In this document: positions 40,316 to 50,259 of the stretch, piece after piece
How the letters are laid out: every line of letters starts with the position of its first letter
Numbering within the stretch: position 1 is the first letter of the stretch
Assembly: GCF_010730355.1 (NCBI RefSeq)
Contig: NZ_AP022576.1
Span: 1,798,001-1,862,000, forward strand
DNA from: Mycobacterium florentinum
GTDB lineage: Bacteria; Actinomycetota; Actinomycetes; Mycobacteriales; Mycobacteriaceae
DNA length: 64,000 nt
Reading direction: 5' to 3'
Translations under genes and position numbers: made by a program
The notes under the pieces: generated by a model
The model's database searches: none
Seen by the model: the letters and a program-made list of their open reading frames with translations, nothing else
Told to the model about the DNA's origin: nothing

Positions 40316-41898
40316 GACAGGTCAACCACTTCCAGCTTGTTGGCGCCGACCGCGGTCGCGATCTCGGACCGGACGTCGCCGGGCACGTCACGGTCGAGCC
40401 GTAGCAGAATCGTCGCGCTGGAGCCTTCGGCGTCCTCGGAGAGCTGTGCGGCTTGGATGTTCACCCCGGCCGCACCCAGCAGGGTGCCGATCTTGCCCAG
40501 CGCGCCGGGCTGGTCGGCGTAGTTGATCACCAGATTGGTGCCCTGGGCCCGCAGATCGAAGTTGCGGCCATTGATCTGCACGATCTTCTCGACCAGCTGC
40601 GGACCCGACAACGTGCCCGCGACATTGATCCGCGAGCCGTCGTGACCGGCCACCCGCACGTCGAGGACGCTGCGGTGATTGGGGCTCTCCGAGGCCGTGC
40701 TGATTTCGGCCGTCACACCACGCTCGGCGGCCAGCGCCGGCGCGTTGACGAACGTCACCGGATCCTCGACGACGGCCGAGAACAAACCGCGCAGCGCCGA
40801 AAGCTTCAGCACCTCAACATCTTCGGAGGCCAGCTCGCCGCGCGCCTGCACCGACAGCGAGGTGGGAGCGCCATCGGTGAGCGCCGCGGCCAGCAGCCCG
40901 AGCTTGCGCGCCAGGTCCAGCCAGGGAGCCACCTCTTCGTTGACCACGCCGCCGCCGACGTTGACCGCGTCGGGCACGAACTCCCCGGCCAGCGCCAGCC
41001 GCACACTCTCGGCGACGTCGGTGCCGGCCCGATCCTGCGCCTCGGAGGTGGACGCCCCCAAGTGCGGCGTCACCACCACTTCCGGCAGCTCGAAAAGGGG
41101 GCTGTCCGTGCAGGGTTCGGTCGAGAAGACGTCCAGGCCGGCCGCGCGCACATGACCGCTGCCGATCGCCTCGGCCAGCGCAGCCTCGTCCACCAGGCCA
41201 CCGCGCGCGGCGTTGACGACGATGACGCCCGGCTTGGTCTTGGCCAGCGCCTCCTTGTCGATCAGGCCGGCCGTCTCGGGTGTCTTGGGCAGGTGCACCG
41301 AGATGAAGTCGGCGCGGGCCAGCAGTTCGTCCAGGGGCAACAATTCGATGCCGAGCTGGGCGGCGCGGGCCGGCGACACGTACGGGTCGTACGCGATGAC
41401 GTGGGTGCCGAAGGCCTCGATCCGCGCGGCGACCAGCTGGCCGATGCGGCCCAGCCCCACGATGCCGACCGTCTTGCCGAAGATTTCGGTGCCGTTGAAC
41501 TTCGACCGCTTCCAGGTGTGTTCCCGCAGGGTGGCGTCGGCCGCGGGGACCTGGCGCGCCGCGGCCAGCAGCAGCGCCAGGGCGTGCTCGGCGGCGCTGT
41601 GGATGTTCGACGTCGGCGCGTTGACCACCAGCACGCCGCGCTCGGTGGCGGCGTCCACGTCGACGTTGTCCAGGCCGACGCCGGCGCGGGCGACGATCTT
41701 GAGCTTGGGGGCGGCGGCCAGCACCTCGGCGTCGACCGTGGTGGCCGAACGCACCAGCAGCGCATCGGCCTCGGGCACCGCGGCCAGCAGCTTCTCCCGG
41801 TCCGGACCGTCTACCCAGCGCACCTCGACCTGGTCGCCCAGGGCGGCGACAGTTGATTCGGCGAGTTTGTCGGCGATTAACACAACAGGCAAGTTCAC
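40312..41898 (-). CDS. serA: D-3-phosphoglycerate dehydrogenase
   Basis: SerA starts serine synthesis by oxidising 3-phosphoglycerate. At 528 residues it is the long form. It has a D-isomer-specific catalytic and NAD domain ([25 protein letters not shown], the HLGAST segment), then an allosteric substrate-binding domain and a C-terminal ACT domain ([25 protein letters not shown]) for serine feedback. The GTG at 41898 gives [11 protein letters not shown]. It lies upstream of leuB with a 4-base overlap, and is divergent from the FAD oxidoreductase gene with only 29 bases between starts. Confidence 0.97.
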   Translation of the reverse strand: MNLPVVLIADKLAESTVAALGDQVEVRWVDGPDREKLLAAVPEADALLVRSATTVDAEVLAAAPKLKIVARAGVGLDNVDVDAATERGVLVVNAPTSNIHSAAEHALALLLAAARQVPAADATLREHTWKRSKFNGTEIFGKTVGIVGLGRIGQLVAARIEAFGTHVIAYDPYVSPARAAQLGIELLPLDELLARADFISVHLPKTPETAGLIDKEALAKTKPGVIVVNAARGGLVDEAALAEAIGSGHVRAAGLDVFSTEPCTDSPLFELPEVVVTPHLGASTSEAQDRAGTDVAESVRLALAGEFVPDAVNVGGGVVNEEVAPWLDLARKLGLLAAALTDGAPTSLSVQARGELASEDVEVLKLSALRGLFSAVVEDPVTFVNAPALAAERGVTAEISTASESPNHRSVLDVRVAGHDGSRINVAGTLSGPQLVEKIVQINGRNFDLRAQGTNLVINYADQPGALGKIGTLLGAAGVNIQAAQLSEDAEGSSATILLRLDRDVPGDVRSEIATAVGANKLEVVDLS

Positions 41899-41927
41899 GC
41901 GGCCAGCCTATCGGCTGTAATTGGCCG

Positions 41928-43376
41928 ATGGACGTCACCGTCGTCGGCAGCGGACCCAACGGGCTCTCCGCGGCCGTGATCTGCGCCCGAGCCGGACTCA
42001 AAGTGCAGGTCGTCGAGGCGCAGCCCACGTTGGGCGGCGGGGCCCGCACCGCCGCCGACCCAGAATTTCCCGGAGTCCAACACGACATCTGCTCGGCGGT
42101 ACACCCGCTGGCGCTGGCGTCGCCGTTCTTCGCGGAGTTCGACCTGTCCGCCCGCGGCGTGCAGCTGGCGGTCCCGGACATCGCCTACGCCAACCCGCTG
42201 CCGGGCCGGCCCGCGGCGATCGCCTACCGCGACCTCGAACGCACCTGCGCCGAGCTGTCCGACGGCGCGTCCTGGCGACGGCTGCTGGGCCCGCTGGTGG
42301 CCGACTGGCAAGCGGTCGTGGATTTGCTGCTCGGCGACAAACGGTCGGTGCCCGGTTCGTTGCCGTCGGCGCGACGCCTGGGGCTGCGGATGCTGACGCA
42401 GGGCACGCCGGCGTGGGGATCGTTGGCCGGCGAGGACGGCCGCAGCTTGTTCACCGGCGTTGCCGCCCATGTACTTTCGCGCATGCCGTCCTTGACGGCG
42501 GCCGGGGCCGGCTTGATGCTGGCGACGCTCGCCCATTCGGTCGGCTGGCCCATCCCGGTGGGTGGCAGCCAGGCGATCACCGACGCGCTGATCGCCGACC
42601 TGCGCGCGCACGGCGGTGAGGTGATCGCCGGGGTCGAAATCACCGAACCGCCGGCCGGTGTCGTCGCCTACGACACGGCACCGACCGCTCTGCTGCGGAT
42701 ATACGGGGACGCGTTGCCGGACCGATACGCAAGATCTTTGCGCCGCTATCGATTTGGACCGGGAGTCGCCAAAGTCGATTTCGTGCTCGGCGGCGAGATT
42801 CCGTGGTCGGATGCACGCCTGCGACACGCTCCCACCCTGCACCTCGGCGGCAGCCGGGAGCAGATGGCACTGGCCGAGAAGGAGATCGCGGCCGGACGTC
42901 ACGCGCAGTGGCCGATGGTGCTGGCCGCCGCCTCGCACGTCGCCGATCCCGGGCGCATCGACGCGGCGGGCCGCCGTCCGTTCTGGACCTATGCCCATGT
43001 CCCGGCGGGTTCGACGCTCGATGCCACCGAGGCCGTCACCGCGACGATCGAGCGGTTCGCGCCCGGCTTTCGCGACGTCGTGGTCGCCGCCCGCGCGATC
43101 CCCGCCGCGCACCTGAGCGAGCACAACGCCAACTACGTCGGCGGCGACATAGGGATGGGCGGAAATTCCGCGTGGCGCGCGATCGCCGGACCCACGCCGC
43201 GGTTAAACCCTTGGCGTACACCGATTCCCAAGACGTATCTGTGTTCGGCGGCCACCCCGCCCGGCGGCGGCGTGCACGGCATGGCCGGCTACTTCGCCGC
43301 GCGCACCCTGTTGCGCCAGGAATTCGGCATCGAGAAAATGCCCTTTTTGGGGCCCGACTCCTCGGGCCTAAGCTAA
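41928..43376 (+). CDS. FAD-dependent oxidoreductase (phytoene-desaturase-like)
   Basis: A 482-residue NAD(P)/FAD oxidoreductase of the phytoene desaturase/amine oxidase type. The dinucleotide motif VTVVGSGPNGLSAAVICARAG is at the very N-terminus and the FAD-contacting ending AATPPGGGVHGMAGYFAART is near the C-terminus. It matches Rv2997, annotated as a possible dehydrogenase. The ATG at 41928 is taken because the Rossmann strand starts right after it. No carotenoid genes are nearby, so the substrate stays open. Confidence 0.87.
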   Translation: MDVTVVGSGPNGLSAAVICARAGLKVQVVEAQPTLGGGARTAADPEFPGVQHDICSAVHPLALASPFFAEFDLSARGVQLAVPDIAYANPLPGRPAAIAYRDLERTCAELSDGASWRRLLGPLVADWQAVVDLLLGDKRSVPGSLPSARRLGLRMLTQGTPAWGSLAGEDGRSLFTGVAAHVLSRMPSLTAAGAGLMLATLAHSVGWPIPVGGSQAITDALIADLRAHGGEVIAGVEITEPPAGVVAYDTAPTALLRIYGDALPDRYARSLRRYRFGPGVAKVDFVLGGEIPWSDARLRHAPTLHLGGSREQMALAEKEIAAGRHAQWPMVLAAASHVADPGRIDAAGRRPFWTYAHVPAGSTLDATEAVTATIERFAPGFRDVVVAARAIPAAHLSEHNANYVGGDIGMGGNSAWRAIAGPTPRLNPWRTPIPKTYLCSAATPPGGGVHGMAGYFAARTLLRQEFGIEKMPFLGPDSSGLS

Positions 43377-43380
43377 CGCC

Positions 43381-43977
43381 GTGACCAAACTCGCGATCAT
43401 CTATTACTCGGCCACCGGCCACGGCACCACGATGGCCAACCGCGTCGCCGCAGCGGCCGAGGCCGCCGGCGCCGAGGTCCGGGTGCGCCACGTCGCCGAG
43501 ACGCGCGACCCGGAATCCTTCGCGCAGAACCCGGCCTGGACGGCGAACTACAACGCCACCAAGGATCTGCCCGCGGCCACCGCGGACGACATCGTGTGGG
43601 CCGACGCCGTGATCTTCGGCTCGCCCACCCGGTTCGGCTCACCGGCGGCGCAGTTACGCGACTTCCTGGACTCACTCGGCGGGCTGTGGGCCGACGGCAA
43701 GCTGGCCGACAAGGTGTACGCGGGCTTCACCTCCTCGAACACCGTGCACGGCGGCCAGGAGACCACGCTCGTCGCGCTCTACTTCACGCTGATGCACTTC
43801 GGCGGCATCCTGGTGCCGCCCGGGTACACCGATCCGTGCAAGTTCGTCGACGGCAACCCCTACGGCGCCAGTCTGGTCACCACGCACGACAACATCGAGG
43901 ACATCGGCGACGTCACCGGCTACGCGCTGGAACACCTGGCGCGCCGGGTCGTCACGGTCGCCGGGAAGTTGGCCTAG
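43381..43977 (+). CDS. wrbA: NAD(P)H:quinone oxidoreductase, WrbA type
   Basis: A 198-residue flavodoxin-fold protein of the WrbA (type IV) quinone reductases, which reduce quinones by two electrons and limit redox cycling. FMN-binding loops are YYSATGHGTTMA, GSPTRFGSPAAQLRDFLD and the VHGGQETT loop. The GTG start lies 5 bases after the FAD oxidoreductase stop, suggesting co-expression. I do not recall a copy at this position in M. tuberculosis. It lies just before a repeat-flanked DUF559 gene. Confidence 0.93.
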   Translation: MTKLAIIYYSATGHGTTMANRVAAAAEAAGAEVRVRHVAETRDPESFAQNPAWTANYNATKDLPAATADDIVWADAVIFGSPTRFGSPAAQLRDFLDSLGGLWADGKLADKVYAGFTSSNTVHGGQETTLVALYFTLMHFGGILVPPGYTDPCKFVDGNPYGASLVTTHDNIEDIGDVTGYALEHLARRVVTVAGKLA

Positions 43978-43993
43978 CCCTTGGCCTCGCGAC

Positions 43994-44042
43994 ATTGACG
44001 TAAGCGTGACGACACGCCGTACTTCGTCGCGCTGGCGTCGAT
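43994..44042. repeat. Imperfect inverted-repeat element, left flank of the DUF559 gene
   Basis: Arms 43994-44006 and 44030-44042 pair at 10 of 13 positions. The interior holds GACGACACGCCG (44008-44019), which recurs in the element at 44938-44986. The element ends 39 bases before the DUF559 gene start. Confidence 0.55.
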
Positions 44043-44081
44043 TTCGGCGCACCTGTCGGTGGCCTCGCCCACGATCGACGC

Positions 44082-44948
44082 ATGACGGAAGTGTTCGTTG
44101 GCAGCGAAGCGGTCGCGGCCGCCGCGCTCACCGCGCACCGGCTGAGGAGTCGGAACCGGCCGATCTTCCGTGGCGTCTATATGCCGACGTGGTGCGACCC
44201 GACGATTGACGACTACATCGTCGGCGCCTGGCTGTGGTCGCGTAAACGAGCGGTGGTAGCGGGTGTGGCAGCGTCGGCGCTGCACGGTGCCCAGTGGGTC
44301 GATGCGAAGACGCCCGTCGAGCTGGTCGCGAAAAGCGCGCGGCCACAACACGGACTGATCGTTCGCAACGAGACCCTGCGCGCCGACGAGGTCACGCAGG
44401 TCACGCGTCACTCGATCACGCTCCCGGTGACCACGCCCGCGCGCACCGCCTTCGATCTCGGCCGTCACCTGCCGCGAGGTGAGGCGTTGGCGCGACTTGA
44501 TGCACTCGTGCGTGCCACCCCATTCTCCGTGGAGGACGTCTTATTGCTCGCTAAGAGACACCGGGGCGCTCGTGGCATGCGACGGCTCAATGCTGTACTC
44601 CCGTTGATCGATGGCGGCGCAGCATCACCGAAGGAAAGCTGGCTGCGTCTGCTGTTGCTCGACGCCGGATTGCCGAAGCCGACCACACAGATACCGGTGC
44701 ATCGTGGCTGGCAACTCATGGGCCTGCTCGACATGGGTTGGGAGGACTACTTGGTCGCCGTGGAATACGACGGCGATCAACACCGGACCGACCGACGCCA
44801 GTTCGTCAGGGACATCAACCGGATCGAGGCGATGGAAGACCTTGGCTGGGTGGTGATTCGCGTCGTCGCCGAGCATCGCCCGCGTCACATCGTCGACCGG
44901 GTTGCTGAGGCGCTGGCGCGCCGTGGTTATCGCCGAAATCGACGTTAG
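44082..44948 (+). CDS. AbiEi-like / DUF559 nuclease-fold protein
   Basis: A 288-residue protein. The N-terminal half resembles AbiEi-type regulators of abortive-infection systems (RGVYMPTWCDPTIDDY, then VVAGVAASALHGAQW, and TLPVTTPARTAFDLGRHLP). The C-terminal part is a DUF559/Vsr-like PD-(D/E)XK nuclease fold with VAVEYDGDQHRTDRRQF, RDINRIEAMEDLGW and VVIRV, where Glu, Asp, Gln and His form the likely metal site. Mycobacteria carry several such solitary genes. It has no AbiEii toxin partner here. Related inverted repeats flank it; the right one includes its stop codon. The function, defence or otherwise, is unproven. Confidence 0.78.
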   Translation: MTEVFVGSEAVAAAALTAHRLRSRNRPIFRGVYMPTWCDPTIDDYIVGAWLWSRKRAVVAGVAASALHGAQWVDAKTPVELVAKSARPQHGLIVRNETLRADEVTQVTRHSITLPVTTPARTAFDLGRHLPRGEALARLDALVRATPFSVEDVLLLAKRHRGARGMRRLNAVLPLIDGGAASPKESWLRLLLLDAGLPKPTTQIPVHRGWQLMGLLDMGWEDYLVAVEYDGDQHRTDRRQFVRDINRIEAMEDLGWVVIRVVAEHRPRHIVDRVAEALARRGYRRNRR

Positions 44949-44986
44949 CGCGACGACACGCCGAAAATTGCCGCACTAACGTCGAT
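44938..44986. repeat. Perfect 11-bp inverted repeat, right flank of the DUF559 gene
   Basis: ATCGACGTTAG (44938-44948) and CTAACGTCGAT (44976-44986) are perfect inverted arms around an interior that again contains GACGACACGCCG (44952-44963). The left arm contains the DUF559 stop codon and the element lies 15 bases before the ilvC stop. It may act as a terminator for both converging genes and belongs to the same repeat type as 43994-44042. Confidence 0.65.
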
Positions 44987-45000
44987 CTCGACGAAAGTAG

Positions 45001-46569
<1,569 letters not shown>

Positions 46570-46570
<1 letters not shown>

Positions 46571-48438
46571 CAGGCGTGCCCCTCGGTTTCGTCGTCGAAC
46601 AGCGGGCGAATTCCGCGGGCGTGCTGGATCTCGTCGTTGCTTGTCCCGGCGGCCACCATCGGCCACACCTGTGCGTCGGCGCCGACGATGAAGTCGACCA
46701 CGACGGGCCGGTCGTTGATCGCGCGCGCCTGGTTGATCGCGTCGATGACGTCTTCTTCACGCTCGCAACGGATTCCGACACAACCCAACGCCTCGGCCAG
46801 CTTCACGAAGTCCGGGATGCGGTGTGAGTGCGTGGCCAGGTCGGTCTGCGAGTAGCGTTCCTCGTAGAACAGGCTCTGCCACTGCCGCACCATGCCCAGG
46901 TTGCCGTTGTTGATCAGCGCCACCTTGATCGGGACGCCCTCGATCGCGCAGGTGGCCAACTCCTGGTTGGTCATCTGGAAGCAGCCATCGCCGTCGATCG
47001 CCCAGACCTCGGCCTCGGGGCGAGCGACCTTGGCGCCCATGGCCGCCGGGATGGCGAACCCCATGGTGCCCAGCCCGCCGGAATTGAGCCAGGTGCGCGG
47101 CTTCTCGTAGGAGATGAACTGGGCCGCCCACATCTGGTGCTGACCCACCCCGGCGACATAGATGGCGTCGGGCCCGGCGATCTTGCCGAGCTGCTCGATC
47201 ACGTACTCCGGGCTCAGGCTGCCGTCGCTCTGCGGGCCGTAGCTCAGCGGGTACGTGGACTGCACCTCGTCCAGATATTTCCACCAGGCCGTCATCTCGA
47301 TCTTGCCCGGAGTCTCGTACTGGCGCAGCATCGCGATGAGGTCGGTGATCACGGCTTTGACGTCGCCGACGATCGGCACGTCGGCGACCCGGTTCTTGCC
47401 GATCTCGGCCGGGTCGATATCGGCGTGGATGACCTTCGCTTCGGGCGCAAAGGAATCGAGCTTTCCGGTCACCCGGTCGTCGAAGCGGGTGCCCAGCGCG
47501 ATCAGCAGGTCACTGCGCTGCAGCGCGGCCACCGCGGCAACCGTGCCGTGCATGCCCGGCATGCCCAGGTTCTGCCGGTGGCTGTCCGGGAAGGCGCCCC
47601 GCGCCATCAGCGTGGTGACCACCGGGATCCCGGTCAGCTCAGCCAAATCCCGCAATTGCTCGGTCGCCTCGCCACGGATGACGCCGCCACCGACATACAG
47701 CACCGGTTTGCGCGCCCGCGCGATCAGCTTGGCGGCCTCACGGATCTGCCGGCTGTGCGGCTTGAGGTTCGGCCTGTAACCGGGCAAGTCCATCTTCGGC
47801 GGCCAGGCGAAGGTGCACTGACCCTGCAACACGTCCTTGGGGATGTCGACGAGCACCGCACCGGGACGTCCCGAAGAGGCGATGTGGAAGGCCTCGGCCA
47901 TGACCCGCGGAATCTCGTCACCGGAGCGCACCAGGAAGTTGTGCTTGGTGATCGGCATTGTGATGCCCGAGATGTCGGCCTCCTGGAAGGCATCGGTCCC
48001 GATCAGCGACCGCCCGACCTGTCCGGTGACGGCGACCACGGGAATCGAGTCCATCTGCGCATCCGCCAGGGGGGTCACCAGATTGGTGGCGCCGGGGCCC
48101 GACGTGGCCATCATGACGCCGACCTTGCCGGTCGCGTGCGCATAGCCGCTTGCCGCGTGACCCGCGCCCTGCTCGTGCCGAACCAGCACGTGCCGCAGCT
48201 TTTTCGAGTCGAATAGCGGGTCATAGACCGGCAGCACCGCGCCGCCGGGGATCCCGAAGATGATCTCGACGTCGAGTTCCTCCAACGACCGGATTACCGA
48301 CTGGGCGCCGGTAAGTTGTTGCGGTGCAACATGTTTCGCTTGCTTGGCCGGAACTTTTGCGGAGGTTTCCGCGGCGCCCGGCGCCCAGTCGTCGCTGTTT
48401 TGCGACTCGGGTGTCTGTGACCTGGTGGGTGCGCTCAC
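46570..48438 (-). CDS. ilvB: Acetolactate synthase large subunit
   Basis: IlvB is the thiamine-diphosphate- and FAD-dependent catalytic subunit that makes acetolactate and acetohydroxybutyrate, and is the target of sulfonylurea herbicides. The 622-residue protein has the catalytic Glu in [15 protein letters not shown], the FAD segment [14 protein letters not shown] and the ThDP motif [17 protein letters not shown]. An N-terminal extension of about 40 residues precedes the domain. The GTG at 48438 is 58 bases beyond a terminator-ended leader with a short branched-chain-rich peptide, indicating attenuation. Confidence 0.97.
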
Positions 48439-48495
48439 TGTGGTGATTGTCCTCTTAGTCCTGATTTGGCTGTGGAAGTTTCGTTGATACGCAAG

Positions 48496-48530
48496 AAAAA
48501 ACCCCCGTCAGCTCTCGCTGATCGAGGGTT
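48496..48530 (-). terminator. Intrinsic terminator of the ilvB leader
   Basis: On the minus strand AACCCTCG-A-TCAGC, loop GAGA, GCTGA-CGGGGGTT forms a strong stem (one bulged A, one T-G pair) followed by TTTTTTC. It lies between the ilvB promoter and ilvB, with no full gene before it. That is the layout of a conditional (attenuator) terminator rather than the end of an operon. Confidence 0.88.
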
Positions 48531-48587
48531 GCGCGTTGGTGCCGGATCGCTTCACATACTGAAGGAATTAGTCACGCACCAACGCGC
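48531..48587 (-). promoter_or_regulatory. Leader hairpin (segments 1:2) of the ilvB attenuator
   Basis: GCGCGTTGGTGC (minus strand 48587-48576, inside the last leader-peptide codons) and GCACCAACGCGC (48542-48531) are perfectly complementary over 12 bases. A small CTTCA/TGAAG hairpin lies between them. A second possible pairing is AATTAGTC with GACTAATT within the leader. Ribosome position on the leader codons would decide which forms, and thus the fate of the adjoining terminator. The true antiterminator fold was not resolved by eye. Confidence 0.75.
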
Positions 48588-48607
48588 CGACTAATTACTA
48601 CGAGCAT
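48572..48607 (-). CDS. ilvB operon leader peptide (MLVVISRRVGA)
   Basis: A 12-codon open frame on the minus strand encodes Met-Leu-Val-Val-Ile-Ser-Arg-Arg-Val-Gly-Ala-stop. Five of eleven residues are Leu, Val or Ile, the products of the pathway it precedes, and four are consecutive. The stop lies inside the leader hairpin region and the terminator follows 42 bases later. The ribosome binding site is weak (GGA 9 bases before the ATG). Leader peptides of this kind have been predicted for actinobacterial ilvB operons. Confidence 0.85.
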   Translation of the reverse strand: MLVVISRRVGA

Positions 48608-48639
48608 CCCGGGCTGTCCGGTGGTATCCATAGCGTTCG

Positions 48640-48669
48640 ACGGTAGCCTTCGCACTGCTCAACCGTCAA
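48640..48669 (-). promoter_or_regulatory. Likely ilvB operon promoter (TTGACG, 18 bp, TACCGT)
   Basis: TTGACG (minus strand 48669-48664) and TACCGT (48645-48640) are separated by 18 bases. They would start transcription about 25 bases before the leader-peptide ATG, leaving about 190 bases of leader before ilvB. The match to a housekeeping promoter is good. Confidence 0.6.
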
Positions 48670-48762
48670 ATCCGGTGCGGGCCGGACCAATCATGGCCAC
48701 CCGGGCGGTCATCGGCGGCGGCGCGAAATCGGCGACGCAGGCCGGGGTGAAATGATGCTCGG

Positions 48763-49158
48763 GTGGCTTCTGGTTCTACCGCCCCGACACCCGCGCGCAT
48801 AGTGATCAAAATCTCACCGATGGCCCACCTCGCCGTGGGATTTCTGACCCTCGGGCTGCTGATCCCGGTGCTGGCGTGGCCGCTCTCGACCCCGCTGCTG
48901 CTGATCCCGGTGCTGTTGTCCGCATTGATCATCCGGCTGCGCACCGTGGCCGACGGCGACGGTGTGACGGTGCGAAACCTGCTCGACAGCCAGACGGTCG
49001 GCTGGGACGACATCGAAGGGCTGCGCTTCCACCGGAGTTCGTGGGCACGAGCCAAGCTCAAGAGCGGAGCGGAACTGCGCTTGCCGGCGGTCACTTTCGC
49101 GACACTGCCGCAGCTGACGGCGGCCAGTTCCGGGCGAGTGCCCAATCCCTACCGATGA
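48763..49158 (+). CDS. cfp6: PH-domain protein, Cfp6-like antigen
   Basis: A 131-residue protein matching the low-molecular-weight antigen Cfp6 (Rv3004). Two hydrophobic stretches (about residues 20-38 and 43-57) precede a bacterial PH-like domain with VADGDGVTVRNLLDSQTVGW, the DDIEGLRFHRSSWARAKLKSG segment and ELRLPAV. The start is the GTG at 48763, which keeps the strand ARIVIKISPM; the annotated H37Rv protein, as I recall it, starts at the later MAHLAVG-like position and is about 20 residues shorter. It is divergent from the ilvB leader promoter. The role is unknown. Confidence 0.85.
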   Translation: MASGSTAPTPARIVIKISPMAHLAVGFLTLGLLIPVLAWPLSTPLLLIPVLLSALIIRLRTVADGDGVTVRNLLDSQTVGWDDIEGLRFHRSSWARAKLKSGAELRLPAVTFATLPQLTAASSGRVPNPYR

Positions 49159-49175
49159 CCGCCTGAAAAGGCGAT

Positions 49176-50018
49176 TCAGGCGATCGGATTGACGCCGTTG
49201 AGCAGCACCCACACGGCGATACCGGCGGCGATACCGGCGAGCAGGGCGACGAACGACCCGATGAACGGCCGGTGTGCCCATCTCCTGTTGGCGTCCAGGC
49301 CATAGCGGCCGGGTCCGGCCAGGATGATCGCCACGGCGAGCAGGATCAGTGTGATCTGGTACTCGTGCCCCTGGGGCAGGAAGTACGAGAAGGTGTGCGG
49401 CCGCGCCGAGATGCTGACCAGCAGCTCGTTGATCAGGAACGCCAGCGCGCCCGCCGCGGCCACCGGGGTGAACAGCCCCAGCACCAGCAGCGCGCCCGCG
49501 GCGATCTCCCCGCCCGCGCTGACGTAGGACAGGATGTCGGCGTGCTGGTAGCCGGCGTCGGACAGCGAGTTCTTGAAGGCGCCCAACCCCTGACCGCCCC
49601 ACCAGCCGAAAAGCTTCTGCAGGCCGTGCGCGCCGAGCACCACCCCGAGGCCGACCCGCAACACCAGCAAACCGAGATTCTGGGTGCCGCGCCGCCCGAT
49701 CGCGCGTTGCCGTTCGTAGTCCTCGCTCGGGTCGATCTCGGCGGGTTCGGCCGCCAGGTGCCGCGGCGCCGGCTGCGGCTGCACGTAAGGCAGCGGCTCC
49801 TGCTGGTCGAGGACGTTGTACGACGGCCCGGCGGGGCTGGCGACCTGATTCGGGTCTTGGTACGGGATGACGGAGGTAGTTCCGAAGTCGCCCGGATACC
49901 CGACGGGGGTCAGGTCATCTTCGGGGTCGACCAAGCGCGCTGTGGCGGGGCGTCCCGGGGCCGGCTCCGGAACTTCGCCGGGCCGCTGCCAAGGTGCGTC
50001 ATTCGATTGACCGGTCAC
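49176..50018 (-). CDS. DoxX-family membrane protein
   Basis: A 280-residue protein. Residues 1 to about 110 are a Pro/Asp/Glu-rich cytoplasmic tail. About four membrane segments of the DoxX fold follow, starting LGLLVLRVGLGVVLGAHGLQKLFGWWGGQGL. A final segment lies near the C-terminus (SFVALLAGIAAGIAVWVLL). It matches Rv3005c, which in M. tuberculosis forms a membrane-associated oxidoreductase complex with SodA and the thiosulfate sulfurtransferase SseA. sodA and sseA are not in this window. The GTG at 50018 is the start. It converges with cfp6. Confidence 0.9.
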   Translation of the reverse strand: MTGQSNDAPWQRPGEVPEPAPGRPATARLVDPEDDLTPVGYPGDFGTTSVIPYQDPNQVASPAGPSYNVLDQQEPLPYVQPQPAPRHLAAEPAEIDPSEDYERQRAIGRRGTQNLGLLVLRVGLGVVLGAHGLQKLFGWWGGQGLGAFKNSLSDAGYQHADILSYVSAGGEIAAGALLVLGLFTPVAAAGALAFLINELLVSISARPHTFSYFLPQGHEYQITLILLAVAIILAGPGRYGLDANRRWAHRPFIGSFVALLAGIAAGIAVWVLLNGVNPIA

Positions 50019-50259
50019 GGGTGTCAGGGTAAGGGCATTCAGGCCTGAATTGGGGATTTGAGCGGCGCTTTCGCCGGGTTATTGACGCCCGTACCGCGAA
50101 ATGGGCGCGGATTGGCCTCAAATGTGCATCGCAGGGTTCCGAAATGGTGAACGCGCGCTGAAAACGGGCCGCCCGCCAACGCCGCCGCGATCGGCGTCCG
50201 GACGCCCCGACAGGCACGCCTGTGGCGCCGGTGCCCGCCCTATCCGTAGCCTGTCGATC

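Noticed and set aside
44082..44948. A two-gene AbiE toxin-antitoxin system
   Set aside because: Only the AbiEi-like/DUF559 protein is present; no AbiEii nucleotidyltransferase gene lies on either side.
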